Shown here piece after piece: positions 51,173 through 63,822 of a stretch of 64,000 nt of DNA. The notes under the pieces are model-generated. The model did not search any database and was not told the DNA's origin. It was given only the letters and a program-made list of their open reading frames with translations. This DNA is from Spirodela intermedia (taxonomy: Eukaryota > Streptophyta > Magnoliopsida > Alismatales > Araceae): NCBI GenBank assembly GCA_902729315.2, contig LR746264.1:1721378-1785377 (forward strand), given 5' to 3'. Within the stretch, counting starts at the first letter, position 1. Each line of letters begins with the position of its first letter. The position numbers and the translations under genes are program-made.

Positions 51173-51333
51173 AAACACTCTCTACCGGGAAGGATATTTA
51201 GTATATACTCTCTCTAACCCTCGCCTCTAACAGGCAATCTATCCTCTCTCTCTCTCGCTAGCGCGCTACTTTATCTCTGGTCCTCATCGCTGGCTTTGAA
51301 CGTCGGAAAGAGGAGAGAAGAAGGCGACGGACG

Positions 51334-51584
51334 ATGGCGTCCGTTGAGACGGAGCTGAGACTGGGGCTGCCTGGCGGCGACGGGGAGGCCGCGAGGAGCT
51401 CCGGGAAGAGGGGCTACTCGGAGATCCTCGACCTGAAGCTTAAGTTCACGGCGGCAGACGAGGAGGACGGCGCCGGTGTCACCGCTGCTGGAGAGAAAAT
51501 GAAGAATTCTCCCAGCCAAAAGAGCCTCATCGTCGCTGTGGCGGCGGCGGACACAGAAAAGCCCCCCGCTCCCAAGTGAGACTC

Positions 51585-51622
<38 letters not shown>

Positions 51623-51954
51623 GTTGATTTTTACCGACGGCTTCCGCCGGATGCTTCGAGGAATTCGATCTAGAAGAATTGCCAGGGCTTCCTGAATCTT
51701 GGGCTGTTGAAGTGACGGTTGAGATCAGAAGGTCCATATTCAGCTTTTTGCCCATCAGCAGGAATTTTCGTGACTGGGAGATGGATAGAGAGAGAGAGAG
51801 AGAGGGAGAGAGAGAGAGAGAGAGGTCTGTTTGTCTCTCTTTCTTTTGTTAGCTTTCGGCTGGTCTTTATTGATATGTAATTGAAGTTCATTGTCTGGTT
51901 CGTATTCTCTTCAAATTACTCGCACGATAGATACACATACGTATCTATATATAT

Positions 51955-52016
<62 letters not shown>

Positions 52017-54083
52017 AGAGGGAGAGGTAGAGAGGGTGGGGCAATTTCCCTGTGCCTGGGTTTGTTCTTCTCTCTTTTTCCATTCAAGCAAGCTGCCTCA
52101 GATCTCGTCTCACCAAAGACCATTAGGGAAAGAGAGAGAAAGATAGAAGGAGCATAGGGGGGGAGTATCGGAGATAGAGAGAGAAGGAAATTCCCTATTC
52201 CCTCCAAGAAAGAGAGAAAGTGAGTATGAGAAGGGAGAACTTTCTTAATCCATTATAACAGAGAGAGGCTGGCTCTATGATTGTGGCAGGGCTCAGGTGG
52301 TGGGGTGGCCGCCCGTCAGATCGTTCAGGAAGAACATCCTCTCCGTCCAGTCCGAGAAAGGCGGCGCAAAGGAAGACAAGGACAAGTCCGGCGGCGGTGT
52401 GCCGCCATCGTCAGTGGCGGCGGCCGCCTTCGTGAAGGTTAGCATGGACGGCGCACCATACCTGCGCAAGGTAGACCTGAAGACTTACGGGAGCTACGCT
52501 GAGCTTTCCAAGGCCCTGGAAGAGATGTTCGGTTCCTTCACTGGCTCCGGTAAGATGCTCTCATCTGATCTCCTTCCTCGTAAAAACTCCGGTTTGAAGA
52601 CTCTGGTACCTACTGAGCGATGCTGCCCACGAATGCCCATTGAGTTCTTCCCAGCGAGAGAAAGTAAGATAGATAGATAGTGATAGAGAGAGAGAGAGAG
52701 ACAGTGTCAATCATAGCTGCGGCTATGTTTGAATTCTTTGCCTAGAGAGGTAGCGGTGAAGAGGGCGGGCGCAGGGGAGGGGGGTAGCGCAGAGAGAGAG
52801 AGAGAGAGAGAGAGAGAATAGTATCAACTATAGCTGTGTCTATGTTTAAATTCTTCACTCAAGACAGGTAGCGTTAAAGGGAGGGGGAGAGAGAAAACAG
52901 TATCAACCATAGCTGGGTCTATGTTCGAATTCTTAGCCTAGCGAGAGAGAGAGGGTGGGGGAGAGATAAAACAGTACCAATCAGAGAAAACAGTATCAAC
53001 CATAGCTGGGTCTATGTTCGAATTCTTCGCCTAGCGAGAGAGAGAGAGTGAGTGAGAGAGAGAAGATCCTATTGTCCACAGAGAATGTATAACCTTTTTT
53101 CTTTGGACGGCTAGAATAGTTGGCAGCCCTTTCTTCCCGGGTCCATCTTCCACCTCATCCCCCCACCCCTCCCTGGGAAAACCCAGCATGCCGCCGCGAC
53201 TGTTACCTTTCTACGCTAGGGTTTGCACTTTTTCTGGCAATTTGTTAAGATCAATGTTTGAGAAACGTTGCCGAAAGTTTTTTCCGTTTGGTAAACCACC
53301 GTGTCATGTCGCTGTTTGAAAGAAAAGAAGTACCTCGACTTTGACAATCTACTTCTTTTGATCTTAGTTCCTAAAACTGAGACAGAGATTAACGGTACTG
53401 TTGATAGAGGGCCCGTCTGGTTGATATAGGCAAATAATGGCTGTTGTTCGAGCTCCGCCATTTCGGTGAGGGCATCGTTGACATCTTCCCCTCTGAACTG
53501 CTTTTTCGCAGAAGCTGCCAGGGGAGACGGCGGCTCCCACCTGAGGGATTTCATGAGCGAGAGGAGGAAGACGACAGACCTCCTCAAGGGGTCTGATTAC
53601 GTGCCCACCTACGAGGACAAGGACGGCGACTGGATGCTCGTCGGCGATGTCCCTTGGGAGTACGTAGCTACTGATCTGATCACTCCCCTCCTCATCGTTC
53701 CAATCATGATGAACGCGATGAAGACCTCCCTCCTAACCCCATAATGAACTGAGTATTCGCTTCCTCTAACGGCTCTAAAATAATCAAGGCCTCCCCCCCT
53801 CTCTCTAGGTTTCTCTCTGTATTATATACACGGGCCGATGGAATCGATCTCCTAACCGGGTACTTCCCTGCAGCATGTTTGTGAACTCCTGCAAGCGTTT
53901 GAGGATAATGAGGGGCTCTGAAGCCGTCGGACTGGGTTAGATTTCTCTCTCATCCTCATCTTCTTCTTCTTCTTCATAAAACTAGCCAGAATAATCGTTA
54001 GATTTAGATCCAAGTACAAACGGGAGATTAATGTTGACACTTCAGCTTCCATGGCAGTCCCTGGAGGCAAGAACAAAGACTGA
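51334..54083 (+). CDS. Long Aux/IAA transcriptional repressor (IAA7/14/16/17 type, probably IAA16-like)
   Basis: Auxin-degradable nuclear repressor acting on ARF proteins. Five exons: 51334-51575, 52290-52549, 53512-53659, 53874-53935, 54046-54083, in phase, giving 249 residues. Domain I contains LRLGL ([12 protein letters not shown]), followed by [14 protein letters not shown], typical of this clade. Domain II is [15 protein letters not shown], the TIR1 degron. Domains III/IV read [34 protein letters not shown] and [20 protein letters not shown]. The tail [14 protein letters not shown] aligns with the clade's GLAPRAMEKCKNRS at equal length but is less basic. The last donor is GTTAGA; without splicing there, the frame stops at 53940 after GLG and gives 238 residues, so intron retention would remove the tail. 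Introns 1 and 2 are full of CT/GA tracts, and intron 2 also holds a four-copy repeat. Proximity to MED14 argues for IAA16-like. Confidence 0.94.
51591..52009. repeat. CT and GA microsatellites in intron 1 of the long Aux/IAA gene
   Basis: A CT run at 51591-51621 lies just after the donor. GA runs follow at about 51787-51823 (one interruption) and 51957-52009. Opposite orientations within one intron allow the transcript to fold back on itself. Confidence 0.9.
52701..53039. repeat. Four-copy 50-bp repeat in intron 2 of the long Aux/IAA gene
   Basis: Copies begin at 52701, 52818, 52897 and 52990. Each reads like 'acagtatcaaccatagctg', then 'tctatgttcgaattctt', then 'gcctagcgagag'. The last two are nearly identical and the first two more diverged. 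GA-rich spacers of variable length separate them. Confidence 0.92.
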
Positions 54084-57000
54084 GGAAGAACCCTCGCCAA
54101 GCCCACCTAACGCCGCGTTCGACATACCGAGAAGAGGCGTGAAAACCCGATCGCGGTCGCTAGGTTGGGCTGCCCCTGATGCGTTCTTTACATATAAATA
54201 TATGCATTTGAGTGTGAATTTATGTATGTTGGAGTGTATAATTATTTATTACATGTGATTGCCCCCTCCTGTCTTCCGTCTCACTGTTTCTCTGGTTCTG
54301 GTACCTACGGACATGGAGGAAAATAAGGACTTCCCCTCGATTTTTCAGAGAAATGAGACCATTTGGAGTCTGTCTGTGAGTGGTTTTTGATCTGATACCC
54401 CCCCTCCCTCCCCCACCTTCACCCCTTTCTGTTGGCTGTTTTGTGTCGTTTGTGTGAGCCGTCCTGTTCTATTTCTTGACTTGTTAAAGAAAACAAGGCA
54501 CGTGTTACGCTTGGCGAAAGCTCTGTGGGCACCTCTCTCTCTCTCTCTCTCCATCTCTTGCTCTCTCTCGCTCCATCTCGCTCTCTCATACATATGCGTG
54601 CGCACAGATCCTCTATCTCTTTCTCTCTCCAACACGCGCAGGCACGCTCCTGTCTGTCTTTCTGTCTGTCCCTCTCTCTCTCACCCCCTCCCATGTATAC
54701 AGACTTATTGTTTCTTTAGTGAGGAGCCAAATAAAGAAGGGCTCCACAGGTCGGCCGGCGAGCGAAGGGAGGAGGGGACAAGCCATGTGCATGGCGAGAG
54801 GTGGGGTTTTGTGTGAACGAATAAATACAACCCTTACTTTATATCGGGTATTGAATATCTCCACAAATTCAGAGGTCCATCAGAGGCCACAAGGGAGGAA
54901 AGAGAATCCGAAAGCTCCGAACCCATGGGGGTCCGACCAGCAGCAGAAGCAGCAGCAACGCTGCCTTCACCCATTAAGAAGGAGAAGGAGAAGAAGAATC
55001 GAGCCACTTAAGCTCATACCGAGCGTCGAAATCCTCTCCCTATCTCACCACCTACAACTCATAAACCACAAGATGGGCTTTCTTCGTTTCTCACGGAGAT
55101 TTAAACGAACCCTTAATAGCCTTTTATGATGAAATTGTTGGTGGAATTATGAGATAATTTAGAATAACAATCATTATCTAGTAACGTTGTTGGATGCTGA
55201 TATACCCTCTCGGATCGGTCTTTGTGGGCACTATATTATATCAACGAAATTGTTGGCACGTCGTCAATCATTTAAAATGCAATGTATTGTATCCAGTGAA
55301 TTTATTCATGATAATACACGCCAGTCTCTAGTGAACATTGTAAAAATGTCTATGAACTTACTGAAACACTAGTGCCATCTAATATTTATCCCACATAATA
55401 ATAATAAAAAATTCCAATGTTAAGTTGCTGCAGATGTTGACCTATGAACATCAGATGTCATCTAATATTTTAAATCCAAATAACTCGTTAATTTTCAGAA
55501 TAACATTTATCATTTTTTTCTGAAGCATAAAAATGATTAATATAGAGAATATTTAAATTTTCATTTTAATATATTTAATGCTTACATAAATGAAGAAAAT
55601 TTAATAATTAACAAAGATATAATGGGAAAACATCAAACGTCAAATATGAAGGTTTTGCATTTATTTGTATACATAGGTTTATCTAAATGGTTTTGCACTT
55701 ATTTCTCAAAAAATATGATGAAGTCATTTTTTTGTAAATATATGAATTCATATATTGATATTAATATTGATAGTTCATTGATATTTGATTAAATGCATGA
55801 AATATGATTCTTCACCAAAATTATATATCTATAAGCCTAAAATGTTACGCTTTATGTTTCTCTTTGACAAGATGAGACATCAAATCAAATAGTAATAATA
55901 ATTTATTTTTTCTTGTGTAAAATATATTTACAAAGTTAACTAAAGGAACCATTTGACATGAAATGAAATATGATGAGGAAAATGTTGAAGCAAAGATTAT
56001 TTAATTTTTTTGAAATCAATTAAGTTAATTATAAAAGAACATGACGCTACTTTTATAAGGACTACAAGAAGAACCAATAGGGGAGGAGAATTAGCCTTTC
56101 TTGAAAATTTACATAAAGTTTGATCTCCTATTAATATGTGGTTCCACTAATTATAGTGGTTTGATTCACTTGTCTAACTCGACTCTCTAGAGGTCACGTC
56201 CTTAGGTTTCATTGATTCTCATTCATATATCGCCTAAAAAGAAAAGCTTTGTCCAGTTTTAAATTATATTTTATAATTCTAGTTGACTCAAGTATTCTCT
56301 TAAAACATTTCTTTCATTGATTCATGATTCTAGGGGGCCAACCATGTTAACACCTAGCTTGTTGTTTTTAGATTCATGACTCTAGGTAAGCTAGAATAGT
56401 ATAAATACTGAAATACAATAGAAAAATGACTATGTTCTCAAACAAGGTTGACACAACTATTCATATAGTGAATTCTTTGGCATTAACGTGTGGAAACATC
56501 TTTTAGAGAGAAGAGCTGCTTTAATGTAAGAAAGAGTCCATTAAATTGAGTTTTTGGAGTGATTTTTCATTTAATAAGGATATTTTCCCCCTTAACTTTT
56601 ACATTTCTAATTGTAAAAAAATAGTTAAAAACTATCATCCCGACAACAACTCCTGGGCTTTAATTCTAATTTCATTGCATAATAGCAGCTTGTCTTATTC
56701 CTATTTGGTCATGTAGTGTCACACATGTAATTACATTTCTTCATATTATTTGACTTACAGCTCATAAAAGAGTGAACAGGAAGAAAACTTGCAAAAGATG
56801 GACAACAGATTTAATAACATGTAATGATTTAGATTAGAATATTAATATGAGCTTAAGAATAGTAGAAGTTGGAGTATTTTTTGTCATGTGAAATTAGTAT
56901 TTTACCATTGTATATGCTTCCCTCAATTTACTAGATTGTTAAATGATAAACTGCTTTGAGTATTATCCTTTAGATGAGTCAATTTACTTCCTACGTTGTA

Positions 57001-59034
57001 AAAGAGCTGAACCTTCTTCATATACAATGAGTTGACTTATTTCTTTATGACAAACTTATTTGAGCTCTTTGCTCTTAGATGAGTAGATTCACTTCCTTTG
57101 TCATTGAAGAATAAAATATTCTTCACATGGGATTAGTCGTTTACTTCCATATAAAGTGAGCACCTTATAAGGAAGTGAATGGAAAAAAGCCTTTCAAGCT
57201 CAAATGAGTGATAGATTTTGTTATCAGTTTTGGTTGGAATCTTATGAATATGTGATTATTATTCTCCTCAACCAAGTTTCTCACTCTTGTTCGGGTGGGC
57301 GCTTGGAGAGATGGAAGTTTATAAGAAACATGTTTCTGAGCATGCTCGATAGATTCTCTTTGTGACACCATCGACACCTATTTTCCTATGATTGTGTTTA
57401 TAACTTTGAGGGTTTTTATAACACTCATCTAACTAAAAATAGAAATCGATTTTATAGGTCATGAAATCACATGAAACTTTTTATAATATTTTTATAACTC
57501 AATATAATTTTGATAGTTCACATTTATTGCTTACCCTGCAATGTATTTTTTTCAACATAAAAACTTGAGAAGCTTCAAAACCAACACATCCAATTATTTT
57601 ATTTTCTCCTTTTCTTCCAAATAATTGAAATCTAATGATTTATGTTTTTTAGCAAAGCTTTAGATATTTTAAGGTCATTAATAACAAGATAAACAAGACA
57701 GATGAAGAGAAAATCCTGATGAAAAAGAAGCTTGTTTAATTTTTCAATTGGGTGGGAAATGGTGGTGTCAGAAATTAATTGTAGTGTAATCTAACCACAA
57801 GAGGGAACCCACATGGTATTTACATACAAATTATCTTTTTATAAGTAACAATGAAACTTACAAAGCTGAGTAGACTTTCATTGGGTAAAACCCTAACTTC
57901 TTTCAAGCAATTGGACATCAAATAACAGCATATGGAATTAGATCACTTACAACTCATTTTGCATGTACAAGAATGTTATGAAGAGCTTGAATCACTCACT
58001 CAAGATGCTTTAGAAATTCTTTTAACTTAAGAATTTATCTAAAGTCAAACTTCATTGACTCAAAAGAATGTATCTCATTTTTTTTAATATTTTATAGTTG
58101 GAGATTCTTCCAAAAGGTTGTTCCAAAGAAAATGCCTTTTTTATTTTGTGCAACATAGTCATTACAAATCACTTATGGAATCTTTAAGAATCAATTTGCT
58201 TGTTCATGAGAGTCTCCCTTCACATTCTTCATCCTTCAACACAAGTTGACCTTTAGTTCTATGTTTTTCAAATGTCAAACTAAGGGTTGACTTGAGTAGA
58301 AACATGTTCTACCACTTTTAAATTTTCGGGAGTTCTATTTAGTTAAACACGTTCAAAAAATTGACAGCTAAAGAAATTGGTCATAGAGATTCACAAATCA
58401 GATTTATATATTAAAAAAAAACTTGAAACCCTAATTCCAAGATCTGACTGGCAGAATAACCTGAATGAGAGAACCCGGTAACAGCATCTTCACCGCAAGA
58501 AGCACTTGAAGATCAAACGAATCGGGTTAACACATCAGCTTAGCAGGCATCCCCATATATATATATACATATATATAAATTTCAGACAAGTAAAGTACCG
58601 TGGAAAACCAAAAGATCTACAAACTAAGAGTTGGAAAAAAAGAAAAGAAAAAAAAGGGGACACCAAGCGAATTCCGAAAGAAGTATTGGATTGAATGAGC
58701 AAGCTCGACGCTTTCCAAAAAGGGTGATAAAATCTGCATCCAGAACCAATTCTCACTGCACTGGCTCCAGGGCCCAGGAATGGTCGGTTGATATACACAA
58801 GATACACTGGGGCACTCAATGTACATCTAGATGGGCAGATCAAATCTTTCATGAGGCTTAAAAAAAAGACTCAAGTCAAAGGGATCGATTGGCACCTGAG
58901 GAGCTCTCTCGTCAAACTATGGATACAGCTACTGTACACACGCTAGCAAGGCAGCCTTGATGGAGGGAGGAGCGGAACACCTCTGCCTCTGCGCTGGTGA
59001 TGCTCAAAAGATCTACTCAGCTGATCTCAGAACC

Positions 59035-59068
<34 letters not shown>

Positions 59069-59218
59069 CAACCATCAGTGTCCAGGGTGCCAATCGATCC
59101 CTTTGACTTACCGAGCAGCTGACCGCAATTGGGATCAGTCGGAGATCGAAGGAGCCTTCGCTGCTGAAATATGATACGGTTCTGGAGTTGGGTTGCCACC
59201 CTGGTTGGTAGGTGAAGA
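54084..59218. other. Intergenic DNA between the long Aux/IAA gene and symplekin
   Basis: 54084-55130 contains CT/GA-rich sequence (54530-54700) and an open frame at 54719-55129 that I do not recognise and consider doubtful. 55130-58400 is AT-rich with stops in all frames and nothing recognisable. 58430-59218 is less AT-rich, is followed directly by the symplekin stop codon, and includes a (GA)n run at 59039-59066, so part of it is probably the symplekin 3' UTR. Confidence 0.55.
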
Positions 59219-62200
59219 TCATTGCGACGGCTGCTGTTCTTGAACGAGACCCAAGACTTCCAAAATTGTTCTGCTAGCAAACATCACGAAATTAGCTATG
59301 CTTGGGTGGGAATACGTGTTGAGAGTTGGTGGAATGAAAATAGAATAATGAGTCAAATCTTAATGGGAACTTTTAAAAAAGGAAATTCTGTTGACTTCTC
59401 TGGTGAAATCATATGATTTTATGATCGAAAGCATGCCCTACTTTTGTAGCCTGCTTGTTTTGGTTTGTTGATGGCACAGGATCATTCTCACATAGTCAAT
59501 ACCCAAAAAAAAAAAAAAAAGGTCTTTTAACTCGCGAAGGAGGATAGCTACCAAGAAGAAATCAGAATTCATAATTCTGTCTCAGTAAATGACTCCGAAA
59601 ATTGTGGGTTGTCACTCCCAACCCCACAGTAATAATAATAATAATAATAATAATAAATGAGATAAAATAAAATAAAAATCTAAATATTATACACCCCTGA
59701 GCAAGTTTCCCAGCAAATCGGCGCCCTACTAATTAAAACCCAAACTTTCAACTGGGAGAATATAATAGCATTTATCTCTCGGTCCTAGTTGATTTTCTTG
59801 ATTCTTCCTCGTGCATCGCCCTGGTGGGCAAAGCTCAACTTTGTTGGAGACGACTAAACTTCTAGACCTCTTATACTGCGACAGAATAGGATGTAATTAT
59901 AACCCCTCTTCTGAGCAACAACGCTGCACAATCTCATCCACCTCATTCTCTCAGACACGAGACTGTGTGCTAGAATTTTGCAACAATGCAGTCAACTCTT
60001 CTATTTCGCAATTGTCTGATACGAGGTTGTGCTAAGTCGGCACATTCATACGATACCTTCCAAAACATCATGCGCTAACATAACTTTTACTTGTTGGATA
60101 ATCTGTCCGATGTTGGAGGACAGGCCTTGGATACAATGGAGCTTATGATCAATAATAAGCCCACCACAGTCCAAATCTCTTCCCAGAAATAGTCAATTTT
60201 CACATTGATTAATATGTGGACATATGAGAGCATACATTGTTTCTAGATCTCGGGCTGACGCCAATCTAACCACATGACAACACGCTTTACACATCTGAAC
60301 ATCAATCTTTTTCTTTTTTCAGATCGCAGACCACTCCCCTCCCCAACTAAGTTGGCAGTTTGTCTTCTTATCTTTATTGATGCACGATGGAGCAAAGGTA
60401 TGAGTAGTGTGGTGCAAGAGTGTGAGTACCCTTCATATTTGCATCAGCAAACATGAACTATCCAAGGGCTATACGTTGTGGCCATCAATAAGGCATGGGC
60501 ATTTTATTATTCTTCTATGATGTTTGATTGTACAGATACCTGAATATCAGCTTTAATGATCGTCTGCTACTAAACTTCCCTACAAAAAAGTCTACTTCCA
60601 TGACATAGATGATGGGTTCTTTCAAACTAGCGTCACTAGTATATCTACGTTACACATCAGAAGGTGATGTAGTTGAAATCAACATCAACCGTATCTATTT
60701 TCTTGGTTTTTTCATCTGATATACACTTCTATGCGCTGATAATTTACCATCAAATCCTTCATATCCTAGAAAGTACATTTGGTACAGACGTTCTTTTCAA
60801 ATACTGCCGCATATATTTCACGTTTGGTTTATCTTTGAACAAGAAGTTGAAGAGGAGAGAATGTATGTCGAAGAATAACATAGTTCCACGGAATTTAGGT
60901 GGCTACTCTTGAGGAAAACTCTCACTCAGTATGCCAATGAATTAGGGTATTTGGTAAACTCCCATCAGAGGATAAAAATGACAGTAATACCCACACATAT
61001 CACTTAATAACATAGCGATAATGGGAAAGGTTAGAAATAAAGATCCCATACGGATCTGTCCACAGGAATCACGATTGTCTAAAGTATAAAATTTTACAGC
61101 CATCAGAACCGTTTACCTATAAAGGGGATTTGAGATAATACAGGCAACCAATGAGACAACCAATGTGACGACAACATCAACGATACACCTTGTTTTACAT
61201 GGATTTACGGTCTTATTTGTTGTTAATTTGAATCAATGCTTTCTAGGCATCTAATGACATAATTTCAATTACAGTTAGTATTCGCTACCTACACCGATGC
61301 TAAATGGAACTTCTCAAAGAACTAGATTTGGATAATAGTAATGCAAACATAGTCGCATAATTAATGAGATACGATTTAAATACCTTGGCAATGAGCTACT
61401 AATATTGCCCTGACTGGCATGGCTCGAAAGAAGACTTCTGATGTTAGGATGCTTTTGCAAAACGTTCTCAAGCTGTGAAGGGGGCAGCTGCAGGGAGAAT
61501 ACTCCCTAAATGGCATGTTCACAGAAAGCAAAACTATAGACACTGAAGGATCTGAACGGACAATGCAATACCTTCAGTAGCACATTGAAAGAGTGGGGTT
61601 GTGTCTGTGATGCACACTTCAGGAACCCAGGCCATAGCTTAGGCATCCTCCATATCTACATAAAAAAATCACCGAATATCAATATTCGCATTTCATGAAG
61701 TTCACAGTACTCTGTACAGTGCTCTGTAGCTCATTAAAACATCTCTTGTATCAAGCACAAGATGAACTTTGTTCACAATTACAGCCGGTAACACATCACA
61801 GAAGAGAAAAAAGGAATTAAATAACATTCGATCCCACATATTCTCCCATCTCATCAGCTAGGGACAACAACTCGAGGGATCTCCACCACATACTTCCAAT
61901 AATCCACTGCCATGAGATCTACTTCTTAAGTAAATGGATATGGGTAAAACTGGAAGAAATGCAAGGGCGATGACAAAACCAATTCTCCAAAAAATCGTTC
62001 TTAACTATTTTGCTACGTAAACGAGATGTGTTTCAAAATATTCATGGCATGATCCAACACCCAACCAATAGAAGTAAATGCATACCTGCATGGTAACTAA
62101 ACATCACCAATTCAACTAAACAAACATAATAATCGAACACAAGCATTGATATCAATAAAAGAAGAAGATAACTAAGAGTATGATTAAATGCATACCTGCA

Positions 62201-63822
62201 TGGTAACTAGTTTCGAAAGTATCTCCATGACAAAATCAACCTGATTTAAACAGAAAAGTAAACAAACATGTATATTAGAACATCCTTTTTCAGAACCCAC
62301 CCACTTTGCTTCTAGTAGAGAAACTGTCAAAAAAACAGTGAGAGACAGTGATAAAAAAGAAAAGCACCTTAATGCTCACGAAGTACGGAGTAATAAATGT
62401 ATTTGTGCAGATGATTGAAAATAAAAATAAAAATGGAAGTAGATGATTCACATGCATTTGTTTGATACAGATTTTCAAATACCCAATTAGTTCTTTTTTT
62501 CCTCAAACACCTTCACAGAGGCCTACATCAATGTCCTACAAATGAAAAAGTAAACAAACATATGGCATTGTGATGGCCTTGACAGAAGGAGAATGGTAGC
62601 CAACATAACGGTAGTTAGAATGGTGGCACACTATGACACTATTTGAGGAAGTTAGCAGTCACCAACGGAGGCTGTGGCTAGGAATGAATCGGCAAAAGGA
62701 CAATAGAAGAACAAGACTTACATAGGAACATTGCACCTACGGTTTCATAATCGTGCAATCACCCTAATTAATGATCGTGGAAATAGAGTTAACGAGGACA
62801 TTTCGAATGAATTAGATGGAGAAAAGAAATATAGTCATGGCTCTGTGATAGTACGTAGGGCTTTAGCTTCAAGCAGTTCTGAAAATTTCGCTCCAATAAT
62901 CACGGATACCACCTTACAGGAGCCAATCACATTCAAGGCTATATGATGAAATACTAATTCCATTTCACATGCCAGAATTATACTTGCCGCGTCGTGCACT
63001 ATTTTTCTGAGTAGTGTATGATACGATCACAACGATAACGTAAATAGACATGGAAAATATATTACTCCAAATATTGCACAAATTTCTGTAAGCCAAAAAG
63101 AAGTATTCCATATCAACGCACTTTGAAAAAAAACATTACCATAGCAGGAAAAGCATCGATAGCTTGAATGACAGTTCTCATAAAGAGCAGCGGTAAAGGA
63201 GTTCGTTTGATCTGAAAAAAAATCAATGTAAATAAGTAAGAATATTTCGCTTTTTAAAAATTGATCAAAAAAACTAATGGGAGCAAGAAAAGAAGAATAT
63301 ACAACAAGTCGAAACGAGAAATTAATAGAAAGGAAAAACTTTCCCTACACAAAATAAAAAGACTATCTACTATCATTTCTCAAGAATACTGGTGTCCCAA
63401 AATTCTACCTAGAATGTCACATAGTAAAAAATCAATCATGACCACCAAATCATTCTTCACCATCTCCGAAAAGAGGCACTTATCTCCAATTTCTAGTGAA
63501 CCCATCAGTCAGAATTTATGTTAGACTAACGATTCAAGATTGAATATATGTACCCTGCACCTACCAATTCATCGAGTGCTTTGACTAACACATGCTGAGT
63601 AAAAACTGTACGCTGCTCAAAACATGTGGTGCAAGCATCCATTATCTGCAGTATTCCATGAACATGCATTCAAAATCAAGCCACAAATAAAATATGGTAC
63701 TGACATTAAAATAAATTAGCCCTAACCTTTTTTAGAGGCACTCCATCCTTTTCAGGATTAATATCATGAATTGCCACCAGCACTTCTGCAGGAGTCAATG
63801 CTGGACCGGTATGGGCAGATCC
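59219..63822 (-). CDS. Symplekin (Pta1/ESP4-like) 3' exons, C-terminal part, partial
   Basis: Scaffold protein of the nuclear cleavage and polyadenylation machinery, holding CPSF and CstF components together for mRNA 3' end formation. Seven exons are visible: 63727-63822, 63565-63645, 63140-63211, 62196-62240, 61572-61655, 61384-61487 and 59219-59270, encoding the last 177 residues; the 5' part lies beyond the right edge. All junctions are GT-AG and in phase. Typical blocks of the symplekin C-terminal domain are CFEQRTVFTQHVLVKALDEL, RTPLPLLFMRTVIQAIDAFP, VDFVMEILSKLVTMQ, IWRMPKLWPGFLKCASQTQP and LPPSQLENVLQKHPNIRSLL. The last exon (RTILEVLGLVQEQQPSQ, stop) lies 2.1 kb from its neighbour; it aligns with the STLAVLGLANE-type motif of relatives but ends much sooner than the tails I remember. 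Short open frames inside that long intron (59811-60912, plus strand) are not recognised. Confidence 0.9.
59629..59656. repeat. (AAT)n microsatellite in the last symplekin intron
   Basis: About nine AAT units, shortly after a poly-A run at 59504-59520. Confidence 0.9.
62075..62209. repeat. Duplicated 5' splice site region of a symplekin exon
   Basis: A 25-base stretch at 62185-62209, covering the last codons of the VDFVMEILSKLVTMQ exon and its GTATGC donor, is repeated exactly at 62075-62099 within the following intron, 110 bp downstream in the sense of transcription. Confidence 0.85.

Noticed and set aside
54719-55129. 136-codon plus-strand frame after the long Aux/IAA gene
   Set aside because: It includes repeat-derived Gln and Arg runs and shows no recognisable domain or splice evidence.
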